A stretch of DNA of 64,000 nucleotides from Comamonadaceae bacterium G21597-S1 (GCA_027214345.1 JAPWHR010000007.1:248001-312000); one strand, 5' to 3'; numbered from the stretch's first letter, positions 25,569 through 34,256 are shown. Program-made: numbers and translations. The notes: generated by a model from the letters alone, not told the origin.

Positions 25569-26755
25569 GGGCTGTTGCGCCTTGCCTGCGCATCCCGATG
25601 CGGACTCAACAACACGCAGGCGTGATGATCGAAGCGCCCGCCTTCGTTGGTGACCAGCACGACGTCATGCCGGGCGCACTGGCGTTCACCGGCCTGTCCC
25701 CGCGCCTGGATCACCCCTTCGGCCAGTGGTGTCATGCCCTGCAGGTAGAAGCCCGACAGATGGCCGCCGCCGGTATTCACGGGCAGGCTACCTCCGGGGC
25801 CGGTTGCACCACTGGCGATGAACGCGCCGCCTTCGCCGGGCCTGCAGAAGCCGTACTCCTCCAGAGTCAGCAGCGTCATGTAGGAAAAGGCATCGTAAAT
25901 CTGGCACAGGTCCACGTCCCGCACCGCAAGGCCCGCCATGTCGAACGCGATGTCCCGGGCATGTGCCGCACCGCTGTGCAGCTCAGGTTCGAAACCGCGC
26001 CGCTCCGGCGTGCCGGGATGACCCTGTCCGAACCCCAGGATGTACACGGGTTCATGCGCGTCGGTAGCCGCCCGGGTGGCGTCACCGACGATCACGGCAA
26101 TGGCCCCATTGACCGGCATGGCACAGTCGTACAGTCGCAGGGGTTCTGCGATCCAGCGTGCGGCCAGGTACTCCTCCATGGTCAATGCATCACGAAGTAC
26201 CGCCTGCGGATTCATCATCGCCCACCGGCGCGTATGGATGGCAACCGCACCAAAGTGCTCTTCCCGCGTGCCAAACACCTCCATGTGCCGGCGCGCTGCC
26301 AGCGCATGCACCGACGCGCCACCAAAAAGCCCGGCCGCATACCGCAGACCACCGATGCCACGCGACGACTTGATCCGGCCGAACGACTTGCTGGCCGGTC
26401 GGCCAGCCTGCATCGGCGCATCCGCGAACACGACCGCGACCTGGCGCGCCGCGCCGTGGTGCACCGCCATGGCTGCGGTCTGCACCGCCTGGACCACGCT
26501 GGTGCCCTCGCCATGCAGCACCTGCAACAGAGACAGGTCGCGCAATGCCAGCGTACGTTGCAAGGCCAGGCCAAGATCGCTTTCGCTGGCTGCGCCGCTG
26601 CGACAGACGATCAGCCCGTCAACGTCGGCATGGTCCAGTCCCGCGTCCGCCATGGCCGCCAGAACGGCCTGGCAGGCCAGGTTGTCGGCCGGGCCGGGCG
26701 TGTCGCGCGTCAGGCCCACCATGCCCAGGCCTGTGATTGCCGCATGCCCTGCCAT
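25565..26755 (-). CDS. thiolase-fold protein of the SCP-x/Ltp2 type
   Basis: A 396-residue thiolase-fold protein. The N-terminus has AITGLGMVGLTRDTPG and DAGLDHADVDGLIV. The position of the thiolase nucleophile reads HGEGTSVVQAVQTAAMAV, with no Cys. The second half contains LCQIYDAFSYMTLLTLEEYG and NTGGGHLSGFYLQGMTPLAE, as in Ltp2-like proteins with catalytic Tyr residues; the otherwise common Y-I-H-G-L-N is Y-L-Q-G-M here. It is translationally coupled to the DUF35 gene (4-base overlap). A retro-aldol or Claisen-type cleavage is plausible. An in-vivo thiolase reaction is unlikely without the Cys. Confidence 0.88.
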   Translation of the reverse strand: MAGHAAITGLGMVGLTRDTPGPADNLACQAVLAAMADAGLDHADVDGLIVCRSGAASESDLGLALQRTLALRDLSLLQVLHGEGTSVVQAVQTAAMAVHHGAARQVAVVFADAPMQAGRPASKSFGRIKSSRGIGGLRYAAGLFGGASVHALAARRHMEVFGTREEHFGAVAIHTRRWAMMNPQAVLRDALTMEEYLAARWIAEPLRLYDCAMPVNGAIAVIVGDATRAATDAHEPVYILGFGQGHPGTPERRGFEPELHSGAAHARDIAFDMAGLAVRDVDLCQIYDAFSYMTLLTLEEYGFCRPGEGGAFIASGATGPGGSLPVNTGGGHLSGFYLQGMTPLAEGVIQARGQAGERQCARHDVVLVTNEGGRFDHHACVLLSPHRDAQARRNSP

Positions 26756-26776
26756 CGGTTGCTGCTTCCAGGCGAT

Positions 26777-27238
26777 CTAGATCAGGAAGGCGAGATTGCC
26801 GATGGGGTCGTCGCGATTGACGAGTTCCACCTTCTTCATTGCCATCCTCAATCCATCGGCGCCGCCGCACAGCCTGTAGAAGCTGCGCCCCGCCCACAAG
26901 GTTTGCTTGCCGTGACGTGATTCCACGAGCAGGAAATTGGCGGCCGCTTCGACCAGATCACCGTCTGAGGCCACGATCTCTATGTTCGACACCACGCGAC
27001 GCAGCCCCGAACGGGGCGCCTGCGCGTGGCGCTTGCCAGTCTTGAGCTGGCGGACACGGCTGGCAATGCGCGAACGGTTGTCGTAGATGTACGAAACCTG
27101 GGTCGAGGGATCGTCGCCGCCTGCGGGCACCCAGTAGATCGCGTCCTCGTCCCACAAGGCTTCCCACTCGTCGTAGCGGTGTTCGTCCTGCAAACGCGCT
27201 TCGGTGTAGATGAACTGTTCGACTTGCTGCTGGGTCAT
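26777..27238 (-). CDS. aromatic-ring-hydroxylating dioxygenase, beta subunit
   Basis: A 153-residue protein of the cystatin/SnoaL-like beta-subunit family. It has EQFIYTEARLQDEHRYDEWE, then DEDAIYWVPAGG, IYDNRSRIASRVRQL and RRVVSNIEIVASDGD. This is a little shorter than typical beta subunits of 160-190 residues. In alpha3beta3 dioxygenases it is structural. ATG 27238 has GGGAAGGG upstream. It lies 40 bases after the alpha-subunit stop, in the usual alpha-beta order. No ferredoxin or reductase gene adjoins, so electrons must come from elsewhere. Confidence 0.93.
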   Translation of the reverse strand: MTQQQVEQFIYTEARLQDEHRYDEWEALWDEDAIYWVPAGGDDPSTQVSYIYDNRSRIASRVRQLKTGKRHAQAPRSGLRRVVSNIEIVASDGDLVEAAANFLLVESRHGKQTLWAGRSFYRLCGGADGLRMAMKKVELVNRDDPIGNLAFLI

Positions 27239-27278
27239 GGTCGGAGTCCCTTCCCTCGATTCATGAAACGATGGCTGA

Positions 27279-28553
27279 TCAGGCAACTGCTGTCATGAGC
27301 TGGCGGTAACGACGCCACAGGCCACGTTGCGAAGTCTCGTCCATGAGTCCGGCGGAGATGCTGCCGTCAGCCTCGTGTTTCTCGCTGTGCAGCCCACGCT
27401 TGAGCACGACCCACTCGGGTTGCGTGGTCGCCAGGCCTTGCTGGAGCAGGGCGTTGACCTCCGCGTCGTCGGCGATCAGAAAACCGGCGGGACCCAGCGC
27501 CCCTTCACAGCGGCGCAGCGAACGCGCGTTCAGTTCCGCGCCGCCCTTGAGCATCACCGGCGTCGTGTACTGGATCGTTTCCGTGGCCGAGACCGGCTGC
27601 AGGATGCTGATGTTCATCTCGGCCAGCATCAGGTTGGGAAAAATCGCCGCATGTGGTGGTCCCAGGACCATGCGACGTTGCGCCTCCTCTTGCCCGTAGG
27701 CCTTCTGCATCGCCGCAACATATTGAGGCAGGCGTGCTGGATCTACACCACCGGTCCACCGGAACGGCGTACCGGCTTCGGCGTAGTCGGCCGCATGGTC
27801 GATCTCCGAATGACCGGCACCAAGGTCACGTGTGCGAGCGGTGGAGTTTTCACGCCGATCACGCACCTTGGCCCAGGCATCATTGGCCCGTGCCAGCGAG
27901 CCATGAACGAACATCGCGTGGTAACCGTCCACCTGGTTCTCGGACGGTACTTTCCAGTTCGCATCCAGTTGGTGCTTCATCCAGCCAGCGGTCAATTCGA
28001 TTCCGCCCTCGGGGGACAAGCCGTTGAGCATGTCGATCATGCGCGCGCCTTCACCCAGATGCTGTGCCAGCTTCTCGCCGTGCGCGCAGAGACTGGCGAA
28101 CACGAATCCACCGTAGGACTCGACGCGTGGAACACGCACCATGCCGTGCTGCGATCGATCGAAGTCGGTGCCATAACCCTGGGGGAACGGCACCCCGGCC
28201 AACGCGCCGTCCATGCCGAAGGCCCAGCCATGGTAGGAACAGGTCAAGGTCGACGCGTGACCCTTTTCCGCCTGGCAGACCTTGTTGCCGCGGTGCGGAC
28301 AGCGGTTGTACATGACATTGACGCCGCCCTGCTTGTCGCGGGTCATTACGACCGCCTGCAGGCCGATCATGCGTGTCACGAAATCGCCAGCGGTGGGCAC
28401 CTCGCTCGCGTGTCCGACGTAGACCCAGCCACGGCGGAAGATGCGGTCCATTTCGTCTTCGAAAATCTGTGGGCTGGTATAGACCGAACCGTGCACCTGA
28501 TCTTGCTGCACGAGGCGGCCATAGTCGATGGATGCTTGCATGGGAGCGGACAT
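27279..28553 (-). CDS. aromatic-ring-hydroxylating dioxygenase, alpha subunit (Rieske)
   Basis: A 424-residue catalytic subunit. The Rieske [2Fe-2S] ligands are Cys85/His87 (CPHRGNKVC) and Cys105/His108 (CSYHGW). The mononuclear iron site is in ENQVDGYHAMFVHGSLA (His-x4-His with the nearby Asp bridging subunits), and the C-terminal half holds the third carboxylate ligand. With the beta subunit downstream it would insert both atoms of O2 into an aromatic ring to give a cis-dihydrodiol, or hydroxylate a substituted ring. ATG 28553 has GGAGA upstream. It lies in an operon with hydrolase, VOC, hydratase and aldolase genes. The substrate is unknown; a benzoate- or cinnamate-like acid is plausible. 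Confidence 0.95.
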   Translation of the reverse strand: MSAPMQASIDYGRLVQQDQVHGSVYTSPQIFEDEMDRIFRRGWVYVGHASEVPTAGDFVTRMIGLQAVVMTRDKQGGVNVMYNRCPHRGNKVCQAEKGHASTLTCSYHGWAFGMDGALAGVPFPQGYGTDFDRSQHGMVRVPRVESYGGFVFASLCAHGEKLAQHLGEGARMIDMLNGLSPEGGIELTAGWMKHQLDANWKVPSENQVDGYHAMFVHGSLARANDAWAKVRDRRENSTARTRDLGAGHSEIDHAADYAEAGTPFRWTGGVDPARLPQYVAAMQKAYGQEEAQRRMVLGPPHAAIFPNLMLAEMNISILQPVSATETIQYTTPVMLKGGAELNARSLRRCEGALGPAGFLIADDAEVNALLQQGLATTQPEWVVLKRGLHSEKHEADGSISAGLMDETSQRGLWRRYRQLMTAVA

Positions 28554-28581
28554 GGACGGTTCTCCGGCGCGATCGGGGTGG

Positions 28582-29457
28582 TCAGGCCTTGAGGAACGCC
28601 AGACTGATCGGGTTGAAGGTATCGGGATCCTCGAACTGCGGCCAGTGGCCGACATCGTGCATCTCGACGTATTTCGCATTTGGCATGTACTGGGAAACCA
28701 GCTTGGCGGTCTCCAGGTATTCATCCTTGTCGGCCAGGGAGCCGATCACCAGCGCAGGCGCCATGATGCTGCGCCACTGCGATTCCGATATCAGGTTGCG
28801 CGGGCGGATATCCGGATCCTGCAGGCACAGGATGTGGTTCATGGTCTGCGACATGCCGGGCTGCCGGTACACCGCCTGGCGTACCGCGATGATGTCCGGC
28901 ACGCGCGACTCCTCCTTGTAGAGCAGGTGGTCGAAGATCGACTTGATGTTGCCCCAGGAGGGATCTTCCACGGACTTAGAGCGCACATTGCGGATGCGCG
29001 TCATGTTCGACGCGTTGGCAAAAAGGCCGGCAGCAGAAAGCAGCACGATCTTGTCGGTTGCGTCCGGATGCGTCAGTGCAAAACGCGCCGCCACCCAGGC
29101 TCCAAGCGAGGCACCCATGACCGAGGCACGGGCAATACCCATCGCGCGCATGAAGTTGCGTGCATGCTCCACATAGACCGGTATCTCGTAGTCGTAGTCC
29201 GGGCGGTCGGAAAAGCCGCAGCCAACCATGTCGATCGCGAAGCAGTTGAAATGCTCGGCATGCGATGCGAGATTGGCGCAAAAGCCCTCCCAGCTGCCAG
29301 CCGTGCCATGCAGCATCAGCACGGCAGGAGCATCCGCCGGGCCGGCCTGCACGTAGCGGGTACGCACACCGGCGACATCCACGAATGCCTGCCGGAAAGG
29401 CACCGTCATCATGTGGGTCCACACGCTGCGGTGCTTCGGCTCGCTGTTCTCGCTCAT
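28582..29457 (-). CDS. alpha/beta hydrolase, meta-cleavage-product hydrolase type
   Basis: A 291-residue alpha/beta hydrolase. It has MLHGTAGSWEGFCANLASHA (oxyanion HG motif), FAIDMVGCGFSDRPD, the nucleophile Ser in VMGASLGAWVAARFAL and the catalytic His in HDVGHWPQFEDP. This set and the length match MhpC/BphD-like enzymes that hydrolyse the C-C bond of ring-cleavage products. Two ATGs in tandem (29460 and 29457) are possible; 29457 gives better spacing to GAGGAGG. It overlaps the VOC gene end. It would supply the dienoate/oxo-alkenoate for the HpaH-type hydratase. A simple esterase role cannot be excluded. Confidence 0.9.
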   Translation of the reverse strand: MSENSEPKHRSVWTHMMTVPFRQAFVDVAGVRTRYVQAGPADAPAVLMLHGTAGSWEGFCANLASHAEHFNCFAIDMVGCGFSDRPDYDYEIPVYVEHARNFMRAMGIARASVMGASLGAWVAARFALTHPDATDKIVLLSAAGLFANASNMTRIRNVRSKSVEDPSWGNIKSIFDHLLYKEESRVPDIIAVRQAVYRQPGMSQTMNHILCLQDPDIRPRNLISESQWRSIMAPALVIGSLADKDEYLETAKLVSQYMPNAKYVEMHDVGHWPQFEDPDTFNPISLAFLKA

Positions 29458-30020
29458 CATGCCTCCTCGTTCACGGTGCTGGCAAAACCCATCCGGCGGG
29501 CCATCGCGCGGCTCCATTGCTCGGCGGGCTGGGTCGTGGGGTTCTGGCTCACGAGGCGTTCGGTCTCCGCGACAATCGCGTCCGCGGTCTTGGTCAGATC
29601 CAGCGGTGCGCGCCAGGGCTGCGAGAGTTGCCACGGCGTGGGCACGTAGATCTCGATCTTGTTGCGCTCGGGATCGAAGAAATACAGGCTCCAGCTGTTG
29701 CCGTGGTTGCGACCTTCCAGGTCCGACGCCTTTTCCTCGGCCAGGAAGGCATAGAAGGTACGCAACGCCTCCAGGTTCTCGAGTCGGAACGAAATCTGAC
29801 TCAACGCCGAAGCGCATTCGGTCCGGGAGGGGTCGTGGATCATCACCAGCTGGTGATGCTCGTCGGGACTGCGCGAGAGGAAGGCCAGCTCGCGGCCTCC
29901 GAAGGGGCCGCTGTCAGTGACCACCATGCCCAGCATGCGACAGTAGAAGTCGGTCATCACCTGCAAATTGCGCACGAACAGCCCGACATGGGTGAGTTGC
30001 GCATTCGGTAAGAGAGTCAT
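29457..30020 (-). CDS. VOC family protein (glyoxalase/extradiol dioxygenase fold)
   Basis: A 187-residue protein with one vicinal-oxygen-chelate unit (two beta-alpha-beta3 modules) and a C-terminal extension. Likely metal residues are His11 (LTHVGLFVRN), His55/His56 (DEHHQLVMIH) and Glu123 (NKIEIYVPT). Where the second-module His of extradiol dioxygenases is expected (SQISFRL, residue 75) there is Gln, so a classical His-His-Glu iron site is not complete. Gene order (Rieske dioxygenase, hydrolase, hydratase, aldolase) would call for a ring-cleaving enzyme here. The sequence alone leaves dioxygenase, isomerase or glyoxalase open. No good Shine-Dalgarno precedes ATG 30020. Confidence 0.85.
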   Translation of the reverse strand: MTLLPNAQLTHVGLFVRNLQVMTDFYCRMLGMVVTDSGPFGGRELAFLSRSPDEHHQLVMIHDPSRTECASALSQISFRLENLEALRTFYAFLAEEKASDLEGRNHGNSWSLYFFDPERNKIEIYVPTPWQLSQPWRAPLDLTKTADAIVAETERLVSQNPTTQPAEQWSRAMARRMGFASTVNEEA

Positions 30021-30086
30021 AGGAGGTCTGGAGGTATGCACGTGGGCGGAGCGCCACGTCGCTGTTCTGGCTGTCATTCTAATTGT

Positions 30087-30116
30087 CGTTAAATGGGAAT
30101 GTCAATCCATTTGTTG
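30087..30116. promoter_or_regulatory. operator-like site, CGTTAAATGG-N10-CCATTTGTTG
   Basis: Half-site CGTTAAATGG (30087-30096), a 10-base spacer, then CCATTT (30107-30112), an inverted repeat of AAATGG. It lies 67-96 bases upstream of the VOC start and just after the dehydrogenase stop region. The same architecture occurs at 34504 and 44018. It is a candidate binding site of the IclR regulator at 31680. Confidence 0.55.
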
Positions 30117-30133
30117 GCGTTATTGTTCGATGT

Positions 30134-31327
30134 TCAGCGCAGGAGCTGGCGCGCGATCACCATGCGCTGAATCTCGGAAGCACCTTCGCCCAGGAGCTTG
30201 ACCCGCAGATCGCGAAACCAGCGTTCCAGCGGCATTTCCTTGGCTAGTCCAAGACCTCCGAGAATCTGCACGCAGCGGTCTACGACCCTGAACGCGGTCT
30301 CGGTGGAATACACCTTGCAGATCGAGGCATCGACGCGCACGTCCTGCCCGAGGTCCGCCTTCCAGGCCGCCTGGTAGATCAACAGCCGAGCCGCCCGCAA
30401 TTCGATCTCGCTGTTGGCAATCTTCCACTGGATGGCCTGCCGATCGGCCAGTTTTGCGCCAAAGGTTTCGCGCTGCTTGGCCCAGTCAATGGCCAGGCCC
30501 AATGCCATCTGGGCGATGCCGATCGGTCCCGCGCCGTAGAGGATGCGGGCCTTGACCAGGAAGTCATCCGCCAAGGAGAAACCTTCGCCTTCCGCACCGA
30601 TGCGGTTGGATACGGGTATGGAGACGTTGTCAAAATGGAGCTCGTAGGGCGAATACGAAGTCAGCACGCCGATGGGCTTCTTTGTCAGTCCCGGCGCGTT
30701 GGCCTCGACGATCAGACAGGTGATGCCGCCGCGTTTGCCCTGCTCGCCAGTGCGAACATAGACCACACCCCAGTCCGCCGTGCCCGCGTGCGTGGTCCAC
30801 ATCTTCGTGCCGTTGACGATGTAGTGGTCGCCACGCAGTTCGGCGCGGCAGCGGATTGCGCGCGCGGGGTCGGAACCGCCCGACGGTTCGCTGATTGCGG
30901 TAAAGGCCCGGCCCATGCGGCCGTCGATAATCGGACGCGCATAGCGCTCGAACTGCTCAGGCCCGGCCTGGAACATCACACTGGGTGGATTGCCGCCAAA
31001 CGCCCCCAGCGCCGGAAAGTAGGCACCCATGCGGCACTTGGCGGCCTCCTCGGCCACCAGCACCTGACCGAGCACACCCAGCCCCGCTCCGCCGAACGCG
31101 CGCGGTGTTTGCAGCGCCCACAACCCGATCGAGCGGGCCTTGTCCTGCAACGGTCCGAGGATCTCGGCAGGCGCACCGGCCGAGTCGTGCGGCAGGCTGT
31201 CTTCAAGCGGACGGACCTCGTCGACCATGAAGCGGGCCACCGTCTCGCGCAACATGCGCAGTTCGTCAGGCAGTTCCCAGGCACCGGTTGGATAGTCCTC
31301 GGTCATTGCGGGAGCGGATTGGCGCAT
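30134..31327 (-). CDS. acyl-CoA dehydrogenase
   Basis: A 397-residue FAD-dependent dehydrogenase. Blocks seen are GLWALQTPRAFGGAGLGVLG, AISEPSGGSDPARAIRCRAE, GTKMWTTHAGTADWGVVYV, YELHFDNVSIPVSN, KQRETFGAKLADRQAIQWK, QILGGLGLAKEMPLERWFRD and GEGASEIQRMVIARQLLR. The last has Glu at the classic catalytic position (E-G-A-S-E-I). ATG 31327 is chosen; a TTG six codons earlier and an ATG at 31306 are alternatives. It is separated from the IclR gene by 352 bp carrying an operator-like palindrome, so it heads the region B operon. It would oxidise an acyl-CoA side chain of the substrate or a product. Confidence 0.94.
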   Translation of the reverse strand: MRQSAPAMTEDYPTGAWELPDELRMLRETVARFMVDEVRPLEDSLPHDSAGAPAEILGPLQDKARSIGLWALQTPRAFGGAGLGVLGQVLVAEEAAKCRMGAYFPALGAFGGNPPSVMFQAGPEQFERYARPIIDGRMGRAFTAISEPSGGSDPARAIRCRAELRGDHYIVNGTKMWTTHAGTADWGVVYVRTGEQGKRGGITCLIVEANAPGLTKKPIGVLTSYSPYELHFDNVSIPVSNRIGAEGEGFSLADDFLVKARILYGAGPIGIAQMALGLAIDWAKQRETFGAKLADRQAIQWKIANSEIELRAARLLIYQAAWKADLGQDVRVDASICKVYSTETAFRVVDRCVQILGGLGLAKEMPLERWFRDLRVKLLGEGASEIQRMVIARQLLR

Positions 31328-31679
31328 GGTTTGGTCTGCCTGCAAATAGGGCCGTCGAAACAGATACGTTCAGCCGGTCCGGCCCTGACGGTTTTCGGCG
31401 CGTCCGACTGTCTGCCGGCAAGTTGCGTTCACGATCGCCCGGTTGTCGTTGCGTATGCCTGCCTCGTCTGCACACGGCGCGCTGGCAAAGCCGGTGCGAC
31501 GACACGATCGCCGGGCCTGGCAATCGTGGCGTCGCCGCCTGAAAGCCATTTAACGAGAATTATATTCCGTAAAATGGCAATCATTTCCAAACGCAAGAGG
31601 CCTTACACAAGGCATGCCATGCCACGGCCAGCGGACCGTCGAGCAGGGGTTGGCGGACGCTGGCCGCGCGGGGCGGGCG
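31328..31679. promoter_or_regulatory. 352-bp promoter region with a palindrome at 31546-31577
   Basis: Non-coding stretch between the 3' end of the IclR gene and the start of the dehydrogenase gene. At 31546-31577 it has a long imperfect dyad: CCATTTAACG, 12 bases, then CGTAAAATGG. The arms are the same half-site as at 30087, 34504 and 44018, but facing outward rather than inward. It is AT-rich against a GC-rich background, as expected of a regulated promoter. No coding similarity was seen here. Confidence 0.55.
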
Positions 31680-32561
31680 TCAGAAGTCGACGGCGGCGAT
31701 ATCCTTGGACAAGGCTTCGGCAGCGGCCATGACGGCGGCGACGATCGCCGTGGTCGTCTGCGCTGTCATCCGGAATTTTGGCGCGGCGATGGCCAGCGCG
31801 TAGCTTGCGCTGCCGTTCTCGAACACCGGAGCCGCCGCGCCCCAGACCCCTTCGTCTCGCTCCTCGTCCGTGATGGCGTAGCCGACCTTGCGAACCTGGT
31901 CGAGCGCGACACGCAGCGATGCCTTGCTCTGCAGCGTCTTGCCGGTGTAGCTGGTGGGATGCAGCATGCGCAGGATTTCGTCCTGCTCGCCCTGCGGCGC
32001 AAACGCCAGCAGCAGCTTGGCGCTGCTGGTCGCGGGCCAGGGCAGCAGGTGGCTGCGGGTGGACTGCAGGCTCACGCGCTGCGGCGGCTGTATGCGCTCC
32101 AGCGGAAGGATGTCGTAACCCACGCGCTGCTGCAGCACGACCATCTCCCCGAAGCGATCGGCCAGTTGCTTGATGTGCGGATAGGCGAGCTTGATCACGG
32201 ACATGCCGGCCTTGGCTGTGCGCGCCAGCGGAAAGATGCGCGGACCGAGACGGAATCCACCCTGACCGTCTTCGTCGATCAGCGCATAGGATCGCAAACT
32301 GTTGACGTAGCGGTACACCGTGCTCTTGGGCATGCCAAAGTGCGTCGCGATGTCGTTGGCGGTCCAGAACGGCTTGTCGTCGGTGAACAGCAGCAGGATG
32401 TCGATGGCGCGTTCGGCAGTCGAGTTGGCGGCGCCGAAGTGCTGGTCCACGCCACCGGCTCGATGCCGTTCCGGCGCGACATCGGATGCAATGGTCTTGC
32501 GTGCCTTTGGCTTGCGCCCTTCGGCAACCGTCTGGATGGATCTGCTTGCCGCTCTTGGCAT
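31680..32561 (-). CDS. IclR family transcriptional regulator
   Basis: A 293-residue regulator. The winged helix-turn-helix at about residues 45-105 reads STAERAIDILLLF, TANDIATHFGMPKSTVYRYV, then GFRLGPRIFPLAR. The effector domain follows (PHIKQLADRFGEMVVLQQR, TSSAKLLLAFAPQGE, VGYAITDEERDEGVWGAAAP). There is a longer than usual basic N-terminal tail of about 45 residues. Many IclR proteins control aromatic degradation (PcaR, PobR, MhpR types) and bind aromatic acids. It lies 90 bases downstream of the flavin monooxygenase and next to the region B operon, so both are likely targets, together with promoters that carry the 30-bp motif. Confidence 0.95.
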   Translation of the reverse strand: MPRAASRSIQTVAEGRKPKARKTIASDVAPERHRAGGVDQHFGAANSTAERAIDILLLFTDDKPFWTANDIATHFGMPKSTVYRYVNSLRSYALIDEDGQGGFRLGPRIFPLARTAKAGMSVIKLAYPHIKQLADRFGEMVVLQQRVGYDILPLERIQPPQRVSLQSTRSHLLPWPATSSAKLLLAFAPQGEQDEILRMLHPTSYTGKTLQSKASLRVALDQVRKVGYAITDEERDEGVWGAAAPVFENGSASYALAIAAPKFRMTAQTTTAIVAAVMAAAEALSKDIAAVDF

Positions 32562-32651
32562 CTGGGTTCTCCGCGAAGTTGCGCCATCATACCGGCTCGG
32601 TTTGGCGTCAATGCCCGCGCCATCGTGAAGCTGCCGGCGCCAACGGCACTG

Positions 32652-34256
32652 TCACCTGTCGCCCAACAGCTCGCCGTAGGCGCGGGTCATGGCGCTGGCA
32701 TCGCGATGGTGGCAAACAGCAGCCACGTACCGGTCGGGCCGCAAGACAACCAGGTCGTTGGGTGCGCTGTCATCGAGCCAGTCACGGAATCTGCCCTCGA
32801 TGTCGTCAAGAACGATCGTTTTCGAATCCTCTGCCGACTTCGACTTCAGATGCGAACCAGCGCGAGAACGGTTCACCCGGATCAGCGTAGCCCCGAGCCT
32901 GTGCCAGAACGCTCGATCATCGGTCGACAGTGCGCGCGCCGGATCGACATTGACACCCAGCACGCAGAATCCCGGCCCGATGGCGTCGTCCAGCTTGATG
33001 CGCCGCCCGTCCTCCGTCTCCACGTCGGGCTGCATGAACATGGTCCCCAGCATTGGATGGCCACCACGCAATACCAACCCGCGCGTGTACTTGGGCATCG
33101 GCTTGAAGCGCAACTGCAATATATAGTCGCGGATGCTGGGCAGCGACTGGACGGCGCGAAAGAATGCGTCGCGCACCCGCTCTGTAATGCGGTTGTACGG
33201 GCGGTAGAGCCGTCCAATCCACGTCGCGAACTGGACCATCGCAAGCGCATGGTCGCGGCGCTCCGCCTCGTACGAATCGAGCGCGCTTTCTGGCAGTCGG
33301 CCCTGCAGCACGGCAGCCAACTTCCAGCCCAGGTTGGTCGCGTCGCGCAGACCCGAGTTCATGCCCTGCCCGAAAAACGGCGGTTGCAGATGCGCAGCGT
33401 CGCCGGCCAGGAACACGCGCCCTACCCGGAACGCACTGGCAATGCGCGAATGGTGCAGATACATGCGGCTGCGCCTGACCTTGGGCAGCGGTACGCCTTC
33501 CGGGTAGTGGGGCCGCATCAGTCGTGCAAGATGCTGCTCCGACTGCACCTGCTGTTCGTCGTCGTCGGGCTGCAGCATGAATTCGAAACGCCGAAACCCG
33601 TACGGCAGGTCAATCGACATGTGCGGCCGCTGCGGGTCGCAGTAGACACCGGAGAATGGCGCATGGAGCCGGTCGTTCTCGACGTCCACGACCAGCCAAC
33701 GGAATGCATCGGTCTGCCCCGTGAGTTCGACCCCGATCTGCCCACGCACGGTGCTACGTCCGCCATCGGCGCCCACGGCATAAGCACAGACGACTTCCAG
33801 CTCAGCGCCATCGGAATCCCTGGCTGACAACACGACCTTCTCCGCGTCCTGCCGCAACGCCGTGACCTCGGTGCCGAACAGGCAGCGCACGTGCGCAAAG
33901 CGCGCCAACCCCTCACGCAGCGTCGCCTCGGTCAAGGGTTGCAGGAACATGTTGCGCCGCGGCCAGCCGAAAGGCTGTGCGGCCGGGCGGATGCGGGCAA
34001 AGCAGTGGCCGCGCGAGTTGTGGTAACGCACAGGCGGGTTCTGCACCATGTCCTTGACGAGCTTTTCCGAAAGACCGACGGTCTGCCAGGAGCGCAACGC
34101 CTCGTCGTCGACTCCGACTGCGCGCGGATAGTCCAGCACGTCCGGACTTCGGTCGATGAGCACGACCTCGATGCCGTGCAAGCCAAGATGGTTGGCCAGC
34201 GTGACACCGCAGGGACCGGCGCCGATGATGGCGACTTGGGTAGACAGGGATTTCAT
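32652..34256 (-). CDS. FAD-dependent aromatic hydroxylase (MhpA-like)
   Basis: A 534-residue class A flavoprotein monooxygenase. The FAD Rossmann loop is QVAIIGAGPCGVTLANHLG, the middle DG motif is YAVGADGGRSTVRGQIG, and the second FAD motif is VFLAGDAAHLQPPFFGQGMN followed by RDATNLGWKLAAVL. A thioredoxin-like C-terminal domain follows, as in 3-(3-hydroxyphenyl)propionate 2-hydroxylase and resorcinol hydroxylases. It uses NAD(P)H and O2 to add an ortho hydroxyl to a phenol, making a catechol for ring cleavage. ATG 34256 is chosen as the family start; ATGs at 34268 and 34274 are alternatives. It is divergent from the Bug gene at 34664. Confidence 0.93.
   Translation of the reverse strand: MKSLSTQVAIIGAGPCGVTLANHLGLHGIEVVLIDRSPDVLDYPRAVGVDDEALRSWQTVGLSEKLVKDMVQNPPVRYHNSRGHCFARIRPAAQPFGWPRRNMFLQPLTEATLREGLARFAHVRCLFGTEVTALRQDAEKVVLSARDSDGAELEVVCAYAVGADGGRSTVRGQIGVELTGQTDAFRWLVVDVENDRLHAPFSGVYCDPQRPHMSIDLPYGFRRFEFMLQPDDDEQQVQSEQHLARLMRPHYPEGVPLPKVRRSRMYLHHSRIASAFRVGRVFLAGDAAHLQPPFFGQGMNSGLRDATNLGWKLAAVLQGRLPESALDSYEAERRDHALAMVQFATWIGRLYRPYNRITERVRDAFFRAVQSLPSIRDYILQLRFKPMPKYTRGLVLRGGHPMLGTMFMQPDVETEDGRRIKLDDAIGPGFCVLGVNVDPARALSTDDRAFWHRLGATLIRVNRSRAGSHLKSKSAEDSKTIVLDDIEGRFRDWLDDSAPNDLVVLRPDRYVAAVCHHRDASAMTRAYGELLGDR

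Noticed and set aside
31614-33827. Very long open frame on the plus strand opposite the IclR and flavin hydroxylase genes
   Set aside because: It is antisense to two genes with clear family motifs and is rich in Arg/His/Gly with no domain; it is a by-product of high GC codon bias.
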